DNA of 64,000 nt from Phytophthora vignae f. sp. vignae. Taxonomy: Eukaryota > Oomycota > Peronosporomycetes > Peronosporales > Peronosporaceae. Of this stretch, positions 1 through 10,614 are shown one piece after another. The DNA lies in contig JABJUM010000096.1 of NCBI GenBank assembly GCA_016169955.1, forward strand, positions 124,001 to 188,000, given 5' to 3'. The stretch's first letter is position 1. The number at the start of each line of letters is the position of its first letter. The position numbers and the translations under genes are program-made. The notes beneath the pieces were generated by a model, which saw only the letters and a list, made by a program, of their open reading frames with translations, searched no databases and had not been told where the DNA came from.

Positions 1-798
1 CTAGAAAAGATCCTATGATTGAAAGGATCCGATCTCTCCGATCATTTTTGTTTTACAACCTTCCCCATTTTTGAGTTTTATAACCGTGGATGTGGTTGCA
101 CCAGGTAATGGTATTGATGTGCTTTTCGAATTTTCAAGATATTATTTGGTGTCTTAAACTGTGGATATTGGTAGACTAGGATAAACACTCTGCAGGATCC
201 GTGTTGTCTACTCGATGCAGGTTCATCCCTGCAATGGAGAGTGTCAGAGCACGACGGGCAAGTCCTCAATGAACGGGGCACCTCAACAGTGCCCGGGCCG
301 AGCTACGCGACCAGATTAAAAGTATTGCTGATGCTGACGTGGAGGCCGAATAGGTACGATGAGCTAAAACTTGGGTTGGGTTGACTTTAGGCTCATTTCA
401 GATGGTTGGACTTCTCGTAGGAACACGGATCCTAGCTGAGACCTTAGCGCCAGGTAAAATACCGACGGGTACTTTGCTTTTGGTTTCAACATGATGCGAG
501 TAACAATAATATCGTGATCTGATACTATATAGAAAATGAGCAAGGCAAACGGTTATGAATTTAAGCCCAGTGTTCATAAATCTCAAGGTTGACGAGCAAT
601 GGCTATGCTGGACGCGTCTGGAAGTTACGGCAACGACACTGCACTACGGACACCGAAGCAAGCACATGTTTCATGTAGCACACGAGGATTGCATCCTTTT
701 CACACTAGGTCTTAATCCGCACCCGCTTAGTATTAAAAAAAAAACATGCCAAGGTAAGCTTCCAATGGCATCAACGACTTTACCAGTCATATTATATA

Positions 799-1219
799 TG
801 AGACCGCGTCAAACGAAAAGGTGCTTACGAACCTAAGTACGAATCGCGATTTAACCGCATCAATCGAAAGCGGCGTGTCTTGTGCTTCTTTTAAGCTATC
901 GAACACTCCAAAGTATTGAGAACTCGTGGAGTAACATAGGTCTGAAAAAATTATCTCCATTTTCAGACCCCCGAAATCCCTGATGTTATTTGGGGCGTGT
1001 GACCTCAATATTTTTTTGATTTCGACTTATTGTATATGATCGGAAAGCTCATGATAAAAGCAATCGAATAAGAGTGTTTTTACGTATTTTACGAGTAGTT
1101 TTCACTTTCAAAATTTTGATGTCCGGCTATGTCCGAAATTTGATTGGTCGAGTTTTCGAGATAATCGCGTTTGAAGTTCCAAATGGTGGCTTAGCGTCTT
1201 TTTGTTTGACGCGGTCTCA
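799..1219. mobile_element. MITE with ~28-bp terminal inverted repeats
   Basis: The left end reads TGAGACCGCGTCAAAC and the right end is its exact reverse complement for 16 bp. Weaker matching extends to about 28 bp. The direct repeat ATATA (794-798 and 1220-1224) flanks the termini and could be a target-site duplication, although the site is AT-rich and so not decisive. There is no coding capacity in 421 bp. A diverged relative lies in reverse orientation at about 44831-45325. Seen directly: inverted repeats and flanking repeat. Inferred: a non-autonomous DNA transposon. Confidence 0.7.
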
Positions 1220-2438
1220 ATATAGGTTTACTGTTACAAAGTCGTGCTGTGCACGAAGAAGCTCTGAAATTTCCGCGGTGAAGATATTTTTTTTTAAATT
1301 TCCGAGTTTTTGTTTTTGATTTACCAGAATTGGCAACAGTATCGTATTGTAAGACTGTTTTCTCGTGCGAACGGGCCAGGGTAGGCCTTATAATGCCCTA
1401 CCCCAAGAAAATCGATGTAATTCTTGCGACCCTCAAATAAAGCCCCACCCCAAAAATCTTTTCTGAGAAATCGAGTTTGATTCTGAGTTTTGCCTTACAT
1501 TATTTCTTTTAATTCACAGCTCCACGGCCTGATCGTCAATGATCCTCCTCCCTTCAGCGACCATTATCGCGTCTTCTCTTGTTGACGCCTTTTCAGGCGT
1601 CTAACTCTCTCGATTGCATTACTGCTGCTACTGTCCTTGCGCCGTTTACGCTTTCTTGCTGCATCTCGCTCCCGCGAAGCTTTCCTCACACTTCCGCTTT
1701 TAGTGCTCGTCATTTTCTGACAAATTTTGACTATGCTTTTAGTGTTCGTCAACCGTAAAAAATGCTGGATTAGTTATAACTATTTATTTTTTTAAAGCCG
1801 AGTTCGAACGATAACTATCGCAAGCCAATATGAAGCCGCCACCTCGTTCGACATTTACCCGCGGCAACATAGCCCGGGGGCGCGAATATGAGGCTGCGCG
1901 ACTGAATCACCGCCGACTGTGCCAACTCAGCGTTGTGATCCGCAGTGGAAACCTCGGAGACGTTTACAGAGGTCCTTGCTTAGATCAGGCGTTACCATTA
2001 TACCTGCTAGCAGGTAAACATGAGGAATAGTGCATATAACGTACATTACTGCAATTGTTTTCTGCAACTCGTCTACATCCTATGCACCGTTGGATCTGGA
2101 CACCGATGCTGGTGCGCAAGTCCACCCTGTACGTCAGCGTTGTTGCCGATGAAAACCCCGTTGTCGAGGAGAACCGTCAGTACCTGCTGCAGACGCTTGC
2201 TGCTGCTCGTCGAGTAGACGTGGACCTCGATGGTCAGCAGCCTCGAGTACCCAGCAGCCTGAACGTGCGTGGATACCTTCTCACTCAATGTCTGCCCCTT
2301 TAACCCTACAGGTTGTCGGTCGCGCACTTCGGCACGAGAATAGCAAGCACGATGTCGACGGCGTCAAGCATCGTGTCGCAATTTGGCAATGTGCACATGG
2401 GTTTCCTTGCAAAGGAAGATAGGCCCTGTGTGGAGTAC

Positions 2439-2472
2439 CATGGGATAAATAGAGAGGTGTATTTATCCCATG
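2439..2472. repeat. Perfect 13-bp inverted repeat (hairpin)
   Basis: CATGGGATAAATA is followed after 8 nt by its exact reverse complement TATTTATCCCATG. It could form a cruciform or RNA stem. It may mark the edge of a repeat, but no gene adjoins it. Confidence 0.6.
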
Positions 2473-2806
2473 AAAAACACAAGCAGTAAATAACTGTTTA
2501 AATAACTTACCTTCGCGTGTCGCGCGAAGATGGACGCGTCGCCGACAGGGTCAACATTCACGTGGGCGATTCATAAAGACAAGAGGTATAATATATTAGA
2601 GGTTTTTTTATTAATAGGTGGTTTAATAACTGTTTACTTTGTACACTGATCTATAAGATTTTCGGACAATCAGACCGTTTAAATTACGAAGGCTGGTTTT
2701 TTTAACAAAAAAACTTTATTAAGAAATTTGAGAAATGGGTGACCCCTACAGCATCTAAAGAGTCAATCGGAACGACGTTGTCCGTCACAAAAATCGTCAC
2801 GCTTAT

Positions 2807-3105
2807 TCACTAAGTACGAATCTCACTAAGTACGAATAGCTGCCGAGCGCAGCGAAGGCGGCTCCGTCGCCGAAGGCGACCCCCACCATACTGAGGATAT
2901 TGCGGGGCCGCAGGACCCGCCCCGGCCGCTGTATTACTAACCTAACATTGAGAGTAGTGCAGCGAGCCGACGAGGCGAGCGGAACGGGTCCACTACTGCC
3001 GTAGCGAAGCGTAGGCAGCCTGCCCCAATAGCGGAGCGAGTTTAGTGAACGCAGCGTCTACCAACTTAAATTCCCCGCCGCGTAGCGGCGGCACTCGGCT
3101 AGTAT
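2807..3105. repeat. GC-rich repeat block with short direct repeats and hairpins
   Basis: TCACTAAGTACGAAT occurs twice with a 16-bp period at 2807-2837. A GC-rich tract follows, full of short palindromes such as CGCCGAAGGCG and GCCGCCGCGTAGCGGCGG. The composition differs sharply from the AT-rich DNA to the left and resembles other GC-rich tracts in this window (58230-58440, 61890-62040). It is probably part of a degenerate transposon. The family was not recognised. Confidence 0.45.
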
Positions 3106-3351
3106 ATGCAATTCAAGCAAAGAGGTCGTCACTAAATGCTGTTATATGTAATTAGCGCGGAAAGTGGAATCACCGGAAGACTCTGAAATAAATTTCAGAG
3201 AATTCTAGGTGGATTGTTAGTATCAATACATTAAGGACCCAGGCGCTACAGCCCAATCTCTCTTGTAATATGTCTTAAGTAATATTACCAATTACCAATT
3301 TAGGGTTTTTGTGTATTCGTATCTCTCGCACCCTGCGAGTCATTCACCAAG

Positions 3352-5986
3352 ATGCTCTCAAGTGTGCGGTGGAGGCGGCTCGGGCTGCGCGCCGCGCCCA
3401 TGCTGCGCCAGCCTCGCGCCGGTTTGGCCACGATCTCGATCCGCGACGACCGCGTGGCTCTTTGGACGCAGGAGCTGGAGCGACAGCAGGCGGCGCTGGC
3501 GCAGGCAACGGAACAGGCCCTGGCGCGTGGGGAGCCGCTGGAGCTGGCCGTGCAGTATCCGGGGGAGACGCCGGGCTCCTTCGCCTTCAGCGGTGTGGCG
3601 GGCGTCTCCACGGCCATCGACGTGCTCAAGCAGATGCAGCAGCTGGGACTGCCCAAGTTTCAGGCGCTAGCGGCCAAGATCGAGGACTCCGGAGAGGTGC
3701 TGGACCTGCGCACGCCGCTGCAGCGCTCCGGAACATTGAGGCTGCTTGAGTACGTGCGTTAGTGAAGCTATTGTGGGGTTATTAGAGGATTTTCTGACCG
3801 TGTGGGTGGTTGGATGAACAGTTTCTCTTGTGATGAAGGCAAGAGCGTCTTCTGGCACTCATCGGCACACGTACTGGGACAGGTTGGAGCCGTTTTGAAT
3901 TTTACTTGCGCTACCATCTTTGTGAAATTAATCGTTTATTTGTGTGGCTTTTACTGCTGCGTAGGCTCTAGAGGAGAAGTTCCAGGACAAGCTTCGTCTT
4001 ACGGACGGCCCGGCCTTGAGTGAGGGCGGCTTCTTCTACGAGATGTTCCTGCAGGACGGACTCACGGTGTCTGAGACGGACTTTGATGAGCTTGCGCGCA
4101 ATATCAAGAAGATTGTCAAAGCTCGACAGCCGTTCGAGAGGCTGCAGGTGACGCGCGAGTTCGCTGACGAACTGTTCGCCTACTCGGAATTTAAACGAGA
4201 CATGCTGCACAAGATCCCGGAGGGTGAAGCCATCTCGCTCTACCGTTGTGGCCCACTGATTGATCTTTGCCGAGGCCCTCACGTTCCTAACACTGGTATG
4301 TGCATTGTATATGTTTGACCTTGTCTGTATGCTGGACTATTACCTGCTCTACACAAGCAGAAGAGAGCGAGGGTGCAGCTGAAAGTCGCTGCGTCCTCTA
4401 GTTGTTCTTTACTGGGTGCTCTCCCCGCCTAGTCCTATATCAACTCTGTCTATCGAACGACTCTCCACTCTCGTAATGAGTGCTGGCGAGCTACACGTGG
4501 ACAAACATGCATGAAATACGATATTATCGAGCCATGTCGTTCATGGAACTAACGTTTTCGTGTGTATCTCGTTCATTGTACAGGCATGCTGTCGTCGTTT
4601 GAGATCACGAGATGCGGCGCCTCACACTGGGAAGGAAAAGAGCTGCTCCAGCGTGTGTACGCTATTTCGTTCCCGAACAACGCGCAGCTCAAGGAGTGGC
4701 GACATCTTCAGGAAGAAGCGAAGAAGCGAGACCACCGACTGATCGGCCGCGCTCAGCAGCTCTTCATGTTCCACCCCCTTAGCCCCGGATCGTCGTTCTT
4801 CTTGCCCCATGGCACACGTGTGTTCAACACGCTGGCGGACTTTATCCGCGGAGAGTACAAGCGCCGTGGTTACGATGAGGTCATTACTCCTCTCATCTTC
4901 AAGAAAGAGCTCTGGGAAACGTCAGGCCACTTGAAGAACTACCACGATGACATGTTCATGGTTTCTCAAGGTATTTCTACTGGCGACGAAGGTTGCGAGG
5001 GACACGGCCATGACCACGCGCACAGTGAAGACGAGTACGACCAGTTCGGGCTGAAACCTATGAACTGCCCCGGCCACTGTCTGATATTCCGCGAGGCGAA
5101 GAAGTATTCGTACCGAGAGCTGCCCGTGCGTCTGGCCGATTTCTCGGCCTTGCACCGTAATGAAGCGTCTGGCGCGCTGACGGGGCTCACCCGCGTACGT
5201 CGATTCCACCAGGATGACGCCCACATTTTCTGCACGGCTGCCCAGGTACAGTCGGAGATCTCGCATGCTCTGGACTTCATCAAGCACGTGTACGGCATCT
5301 TCGATTTCAAGTTCAACCTGCGTCTCTCTACTAGACCGGAGAAGTACATGGGAGACCTCGAGCTTTGGGATGATGCTGAGGACCAGCTTCGCCTCGCCCT
5401 AGACGACTTCGGCCAGCCCTGGACTGTCAATGCAGGCGACGGTGCGTTTTACGGTCCTAAAATCGACATCGTGGTGACGGACGCGCTGAAGCGCCAGCAC
5501 CAATGTGGCACGATTCAGCTGGACTTTCAGTTGCCGATCAACTTCGAGCTCGAGTACGATGGCGCTGATGGCGAGTCGCACACGCCCATCATCATCCACC
5601 GCGCCGTGCTGGGATCGATCGAGCGTATGATGGCTATCTTGATCGAGCACACGGGCGGCAAGTGGCCGCTCTGGCTCAGTCCTCGACAGGTGGCTGTGCT
5701 CCCCATTGCCGAGGCACATCGCGAGTACGCTCACGAGGTGGCGAGCAAGCTGCAGACGGCGACCCCGCGTGGTCTCTTCGTGGACGTCCAAGACGGCAGC
5801 AAGACGCTCAACAAGCGCGTACGTGAAGCTCAGGTTGCTGGCTATAACTACATCCTGGTGGTCGGCGACAAAGAGCAGGCTGCGCAGGAGGTCAACATTC
5901 GCACGCGCGATAACCAGGTGCACGGTGCCAAGCCGCTCGCGGACTTTATCGACGAAATCAAGGCTGCTATTGATCGTCTGGAATAG
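3352..5986 (+). CDS. Threonyl-tRNA synthetase, class II
   Basis: Charges tRNA-Thr with threonine. Exons: 3352-3749, 3822-3882, 3965-4295 and 4584-5986 (730 aa, in frame; typical eukaryotic ThrRS length). Residues 1 to about 30 are rich in Arg, Leu and Ala with no acidic residues, as in a mitochondrial presequence. A TGS-like segment follows, then the editing (N2) domain, starting with FWHSSAHVLGQ across the exon 2/3 junction. The catalytic core has motif 1, the zinc cysteine in MNCPGHC, motif 2 (RVRRFHQDDAHIFC) and motif 3 (HRAVLGSIERMM), followed by an anticodon-binding domain (about the last 100 aa). Start: first ATG, 15 nt after a TCATTC initiator-like element; a second ATG at codon 17 could give a form with a shortened presequence (inference: dual targeting). 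Converges on the Kelch gene with a 98-bp gap. Confidence 0.95.
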
Positions 5987-6084
5987 ATGTATGGCAGACA
6001 GCCTGCCTCCAGAAGCACTTCACACTGTGAAGGTCACAGTAGACAATAGAGCCAACCAATAACTTGCAACCCTTTTATTGTGCT

Positions 6085-7401
6085 TTAGCGCATTGACAAG
6101 GGCTCCTCGGAGTAGTCGGCCTCAGGAGCAATAGAGAGCTCGCCGACTACGAGCTGGTTGAGTGCTCGATTGCCATCCCAGCCGCCAAAGAGGAAGAGGT
6201 GAGGACCTACCAGTGTGGAAGTGTGGCCGTAGCGGTTTGCCACCGAGATTCCGTACGCAGCGACACGGTGCCACTCCATGTTTTGCACATCCAGGACTCG
6301 AGCGTATGAAGACGCTCCGCGTAGTTCTCGTTCGTGTTGTTTCTTGCGTTCACGCTTCTGTCGGTTCTCGTCTCGTTGGTTCGTCCCATTGTTGCTACTT
6401 GCCAGACGCTGCTCTCGGTCCTCAAGTCGAACGAGCTCGCGAACTTGCTTGTCCCCCATAAACAGCGGCGTACGCTCCGTGCCCGACCAGCCACCCAGCA
6501 TCACGGCTAGCTCTGCGCCACTGCCAGCTCCGGCAAGGTTCATCGACTGACCAAAAGTTCCAGGGGGATATTCACCCACGAGTCGGGGACGACTCCAAGC
6601 CATCGACGCAATGTCGAAAACGTACACGTCCTTGTTGTACACGGGCAGCGCGTCAGGCATCACAGTGTAGCCGCCATACAGAACCAACGACGGCGAACCA
6701 CCGTCCGCATTGCTGGAGAGATCAACCATCGACAGGTTTTGGCGTGGAGTCGGCGGTTTGCCCGAACATTTCGGTCGACGCCAAGTGAAGGTGGCCGAAT
6801 CAAACAGCCAAAGATCGTTCATGCTCTTCTTGCCGTCCCAGCCACCGAAGACGAACATCTTCTCGTCGTCCACCGACGCTGCTGCATGGCCGTAGCGTCC
6901 AGCAGGGCAATCAGTCGTCCACTGGACTTGCAGCCACGCCATGGCACCGAGATCGAAGAAGAACATATCGCGGAAAGCTTCTCCGCGTGCCCCACGGCCT
7001 CCGAAGACGAACATACGCTCTCCACCGTTGAGTAGCACAGCTGAGTGGCCATAACGCGGAGCTGGTAGCACCACCGGCGGGTCCATTTCGCCTTCATCGA
7101 TCTGCTGACGTCGCCGAGGTTGCTCCTTCGGGAAGATGACCTCTGCCCAGGAGGACGTCCCCAAATTCAAGCGATGGAGGTCGTTCAGGTAGACGAAACC
7201 TCCTTCGCTGCCGAAGTAGTGACCACCGAAGATCAGGAGGTGGGCTCCTGCCAGCACAGCAGAATGGCCACCTCGAGCGCTGGGCGGTTTACCTTCTAGC
7301 GCTGGCGTCGACCATTGCAGACTCACTCGACTCGCGCGACTTGATAACGCGTCACTTTTGCGACGAGAGCTAACAGCTCGTTCTTGCAGACCCTCCTTCA
7401 T
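6085..7401 (-). CDS. Kelch-repeat beta-propeller protein
   Basis: 438 aa from the first in-frame ATG. The frame stays open back to 7509 without another ATG, so a short upstream exon cannot be excluded. About six Kelch blades are visible, with repeated GHSAVL, MFVFGG, FVFGGWDG, LVLYGG and LFLFGGWDG motifs. This predicts a protein-protein interaction propeller. Between blades 5 and 6 lies a charged Arg/Lys/Glu-rich insertion of roughly 60 residues that probably loops out. No BTB, F-box or catalytic domain is present, so partner and pathway are unknown. It lies 136 bp downstream of the TatD-RtcA stop (7538) on the same strand, an unusually tight tandem arrangement. Confidence 0.8.
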   Translation of the reverse strand: MKEGLQERAVSSRRKSDALSSRASRVSLQWSTPALEGKPPSARGGHSAVLAGAHLLIFGGHYFGSEGGFVYLNDLHRLNLGTSSWAEVIFPKEQPRRRQQIDEGEMDPPVVLPAPRYGHSAVLLNGGERMFVFGGRGARGEAFRDMFFFDLGAMAWLQVQWTTDCPAGRYGHAAASVDDEKMFVFGGWDGKKSMNDLWLFDSATFTWRRPKCSGKPPTPRQNLSMVDLSSNADGGSPSLVLYGGYTVMPDALPVYNKDVYVFDIASMAWSRPRLVGEYPPGTFGQSMNLAGAGSGAELAVMLGGWSGTERTPLFMGDKQVRELVRLEDREQRLASSNNGTNQRDENRQKRERKKQHERELRGASSYARVLDVQNMEWHRVAAYGISVANRYGHTSTLVGPHLFLFGGWDGNRALNQLVVGELSIAPEADYSEEPLSMR

Positions 7402-7537
7402 CAGATCTTCGCGGATTGCACTCAATAATGGCAAGGCAACAGCGACCGTCCGCTCCAAGCGCCGCCCCTGAAACTTGGAGTACGTTTTAGCTTCCAGGAA
7501 ATACCCCAAGTATATTGCGTCAGGTTACCCTTCGAAA

Positions 7538-9619
7538 CTATGCGCGACGTTGCAGGCCGATCCCGTTAACCTCAACGATAGCGCTTGTCTCTTCCTCGTG
7601 AAGTTGGCAAGTGGCTCCAGTTAGTCGAGCTGCGATGGCCAGCGCCGTCTCCAAGTGCTTTGAGGTACGGTGAGCCTTTCCTGGCACACGCAAGCGAGAC
7701 GTGCCTTCAGCTAACGCCATGAAGACGACAGCGTTATCTGCGAGGTGCTCGTCAACACATGCGCCGCTGCGAACGTACTCGTTCAGTCTCAAGATCACCT
7801 CGTCTGCAAAAATGCTGGATGTGGACTCGTTTACGTTAACCGTACGGTCGACCGAGATGATCCCATCGGTACCAGTCCCCAGGACGACAAGAGCAGACAC
7901 CGCTGTTCTCTCCTTTGGCTTCTTGCCTCTAAAAGACTTCTTCTTCTGGTGAGTGGCTGTAGTGGTGGTCTCAACGATACACTCCTCCTCGATGGTAAAC
8001 TGTTCACTGCTGATTCCGCCGCCATATTCCTTGCCGACTGCTTTCTTCAGTGCACTTGCGTAATGTTCCGCCAAGTTCTCGTTCGCCGACGAACCGAATG
8101 CGGTGACTCGAACGAACGCACGGCTAATAGACGAAGACGAGTCGGTCAAGTTGATAGCCTGAAGTGCCTTTTTACTTCCAAGAGGGTCCATGGAGACCCG
8201 CACTTGGCCACTGGAGCCACCACCGGGATAAAACATGCGCTTGCTCACTTCGACTTCCAAAGAAAGACCAAATCTGGCCAGCAAAGAACGCAGTGGCACC
8301 TGCATGAAGTCTATCGTCGGACTGAACCCGACGTGAGTACCACCGCGTAGACTTAACTCCGTTGTGGTATCACGGAAGGCCAAGACTGGCAGCGCTCCTT
8401 GCATCATCAGGGAAACGCTACCACCCGTATGAGAGGTGGCGTTGAAGACACCACCCTTGTTGCCCGCGGCCAGAACAGCGGAGCGTGCGTCAAACGTGAG
8501 ATCCGTCGAGCTCAGCTTAGCCCCAGACAAAGCCCCACCTGCTGACAGGGCAGCTACGAGCTCGATCGTGCTCAAGTGCTGGTTGCGCAGCCCTGGAACA
8601 GTTCGATTTGCTCGGATAGAGTGGACTCGCACCACATTGTGCGTCACAGCAGACAAAGCCGTCGCCACTCGAAGCAACTGGCCCCCACCTTCTCCATCCC
8701 CACCATTCAGCACTATGACGCCTTCAATATCCTTCTGGTCTTGCGTTGTCTCGGCCGGTGCAGTTTGCTTCTCCTCAGCTAGTGGCACACGATCTCCAAG
8801 TCGAAAGAACACTTTCGCATTTTCCGTCGTAGCTCGCGCCACTTCATCTTCCGTGATCCCATAGCAGCTCGCGAGTGTCTGCACAACAGCCGTAAGATCC
8901 TTGGGCTCACACCTCGCGCGCTTCTTCTGTCTCCCCGTGCTGTACGGATACATGAACGGTGCGTCGGTCTCGATCATCAGTCGATCCAGAGGAATCTGCG
9001 TCACCATATTCCTCACAGCAAGTCCACGCGGCTCCATGCACACGAATCCCGTGAGACCAATGTACAGACCCATCCTCAGATACTTCCGCATCTCGTGCTC
9101 TTTGCCCGTGAAGCAGTGCACGACCGTCGGGGGCAGCGTCGCGCTCTCCACGAAGGGGTTCAGTACCTCCACCAGCGCCTCGTGGGCCTCTCTCTCGTGC
9201 ACGAACAGCGGCAGCTTAAGCTCACAGGCCAGCGCCACCTGAGCTCTAAAGGCCTTCACCTGGGTGTCTCGCGGGCTGTAATCGCGGTTGAAGTCGAGTC
9301 CGCACTCGCCCACAGCCGCCACCAGGTCCCCGTCCTTGCCCGCGATCAATGCGCGCATCTCGTTGATAGTCGAGCGCTCGTCGAATCCCTTGGCGTCGTG
9401 CGGATGCACCCCCACGGTCGTGAACAGCGCCACGCCCGACGCAGCTGCTTGCTGTCTCGCCAGCTGCAGGGCGCGGCGGCTCTCGCTCAAGCTGGTGCCG
9501 GTGATCACCATCGTGTCCGCGCCAGCGTGCTTGGCTCTCCGCAGAACTTGCGGCAGGTCGCGGCGAAACTGGCCGCTCGTCAGGTTCGCCCCGATGTCCA
9601 CCAACTTACGCTCCGCCAT
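7538..9619 (-). CDS. TatD nuclease - RNA 3'-phosphate cyclase (RtcA) fusion
   Basis: 693 aa in one uninterrupted frame from ATG 9619. Residues 1 to about 285 are a TatD-family metal-dependent nuclease: DIGANLT at the N-terminus, GECGLDF, the metal His in PLFVHERE, VVHCFTG, and the TD pair in ETDAPFM. After a short polar linker, about residue 298 onward is an RtcA-type RNA 3'-terminal phosphate cyclase: GGDGEGGGQLLR, the GGTHVGFSP loop and, near the end, DEHLADN, where the His is the expected AMP-accepting nucleophile. A Lys/Arg-rich insertion interrupts the cyclase roughly 140 residues before the end. Known of the families: TatD proteins are 3'-5' nucleases; RtcA converts RNA 3'-phosphate to 2',3'-cyclic phosphate with ATP. 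Inferred: one protein that trims and caps nucleic-acid 3' ends. All key residues of both halves are present. Confidence 0.92.
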   Translation of the reverse strand: MAERKLVDIGANLTSGQFRRDLPQVLRRAKHAGADTMVITGTSLSESRRALQLARQQAAASGVALFTTVGVHPHDAKGFDERSTINEMRALIAGKDGDLVAAVGECGLDFNRDYSPRDTQVKAFRAQVALACELKLPLFVHEREAHEALVEVLNPFVESATLPPTVVHCFTGKEHEMRKYLRMGLYIGLTGFVCMEPRGLAVRNMVTQIPLDRLMIETDAPFMYPYSTGRQKKRARCEPKDLTAVVQTLASCYGITEDEVARATTENAKVFFRLGDRVPLAEEKQTAPAETTQDQKDIEGVIVLNGGDGEGGGQLLRVATALSAVTHNVVRVHSIRANRTVPGLRNQHLSTIELVAALSAGGALSGAKLSSTDLTFDARSAVLAAGNKGGVFNATSHTGGSVSLMMQGALPVLAFRDTTTELSLRGGTHVGFSPTIDFMQVPLRSLLARFGLSLEVEVSKRMFYPGGGSSGQVRVSMDPLGSKKALQAINLTDSSSSISRAFVRVTAFGSSANENLAEHYASALKKAVGKEYGGGISSEQFTIEEECIVETTTTATHQKKKSFRGKKPKERTAVSALVVLGTGTDGIISVDRTVNVNESTSSIFADEVILRLNEYVRSGACVDEHLADNAVVFMALAEGTSRLRVPGKAHRTSKHLETALAIAARLTGATCQLHEEETSAIVEVNGIGLQRRA

Positions 9620-9824
9620 GGCCCCACTGCGCGCGCCAATTCGATACTGAGCTTTGAAGATCGATCGATGCGCATCAAAATGTCAACCCCTTTGTGGCGT
9701 ACACCAAACAGACCATCACTCACATAAGGGTAATAGGGCCACAGACCCTAGACAGAACATCAAGTAGGGTTTATAGGGCAGCACCACCTCCCCTTCCCAG
9801 TCACTTCCGATTGATCAGATCAGC

Positions 9825-10355
9825 ATGTCGGTGTCGCTGGACCAGTCGGCGGACGCCGAGTTCCTCCGCTTCGTGGCGCGCTTCTGCGGCGTGAACCTGG
9901 GCTCCGCCGCCTCGGGCCGCCTGCGCGTGCGTCTGGGCAAGACCACGGAGCTGTACGAGGCCACGACCATCGCCAAGTACCTCGCGCGCTTCGCCGACCG
10001 CGAGCACGAGCTGCTGGGCCAGACGCCCTTCGAGCGCGCCCAGGTGGCCATGTGGATCGACTTCGCGCGCGGCATCCAGCGCTGCCCCCCAGCAGCCTCG
10101 CCTACGCACTGGCAGGTGCTGGAGGCCTCGCTGCAGCAGAAAACGTACCTGGCGGCCAACCGCGTGACGCTCGCGGACGCCGCGCTCTTCTACACGCTAC
10201 ACGCGGCGGTCAGCGGCTTCACGGAGGCGCAGCGCGACCAGTACGCCAACCTCGTGCGCTGGTTCGACCAGGTGCAGCACACGGTGGGCGTGCGCGGCTT
10301 TCGCAACTTTGACGTTGTCAGCCTCGAGCGCAAGCCCATCGCCTTCACGGCCTAG
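9825..10355 (+). CDS. AIMP3/eEF1E1-like GST-C protein
   Basis: 176 aa, one exon. It resembles the tRNA-synthetase scaffold protein AIMP3/p18 (eEF1 epsilon, about 174 aa), which has a reduced N-terminal region and an all-helical GST-C domain. Visible: YLARFADREHELLG near the N-terminus, and LAANRVTLADAALFYTLH (about residues 108-125), the conserved GST-C hydrophobic core with its N-cap Asp. The family continues with a YANLVRWFDQVQH-type helix, as here. There is no glutathione-binding active-site Ser or Cys. Likely role: docking in a multi-synthetase or translation factor complex. A ThrRS gene lies 4 kb away, but that is not evidence of interaction. It could also be a general GST-C protein. Very GC-rich third positions suggest good expression. 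Confidence 0.7.
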   Translation: MSVSLDQSADAEFLRFVARFCGVNLGSAASGRLRVRLGKTTELYEATTIAKYLARFADREHELLGQTPFERAQVAMWIDFARGIQRCPPAASPTHWQVLEASLQQKTYLAANRVTLADAALFYTLHAAVSGFTEAQRDQYANLVRWFDQVQHTVGVRGFRNFDVVSLERKPIAFTA

Positions 10356-10614
10356 AAAGAGACGATGGGAGCAGGAGTAGGAGCCTGCAGACGGAGGCAG
10401 CGACGAACGTGGATAGATTCGCCTCCAGCGAGGCTTAATTCTGCAGTAATAGGAGATGCGGGTGGAGTGTTACAACTCTGCTTGTGACTTTAGATATGAC
10501 GCTGGTGTTGATTGTTGTGGCTTAGTGAGGATTGAGTAAGCATTTATGGAGCAGGGCCGTCAATGCATGCGAAATATAGCTCTATTCTCACTGACAAGGC
10601 ATCTACAGTTCTAT

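Larger units (their letters stand above)
1..3351. other. Gene-poor repeat-derived region upstream of ThrRS
   Basis: No open frame here has family motifs, a convincing start or a splice structure. The stretch is AT-rich up to about 2.8 kb and then turns GC-rich. It contains the MITE at 799-1219, a perfect hairpin at 2439-2472 and a GC-rich repeat block near 2807-3105, each listed separately. I see nothing supportable in the rest. The bases just before 3352 contain TCATTC, resembling an oomycete initiator for the ThrRS gene. Confidence 0.6.
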
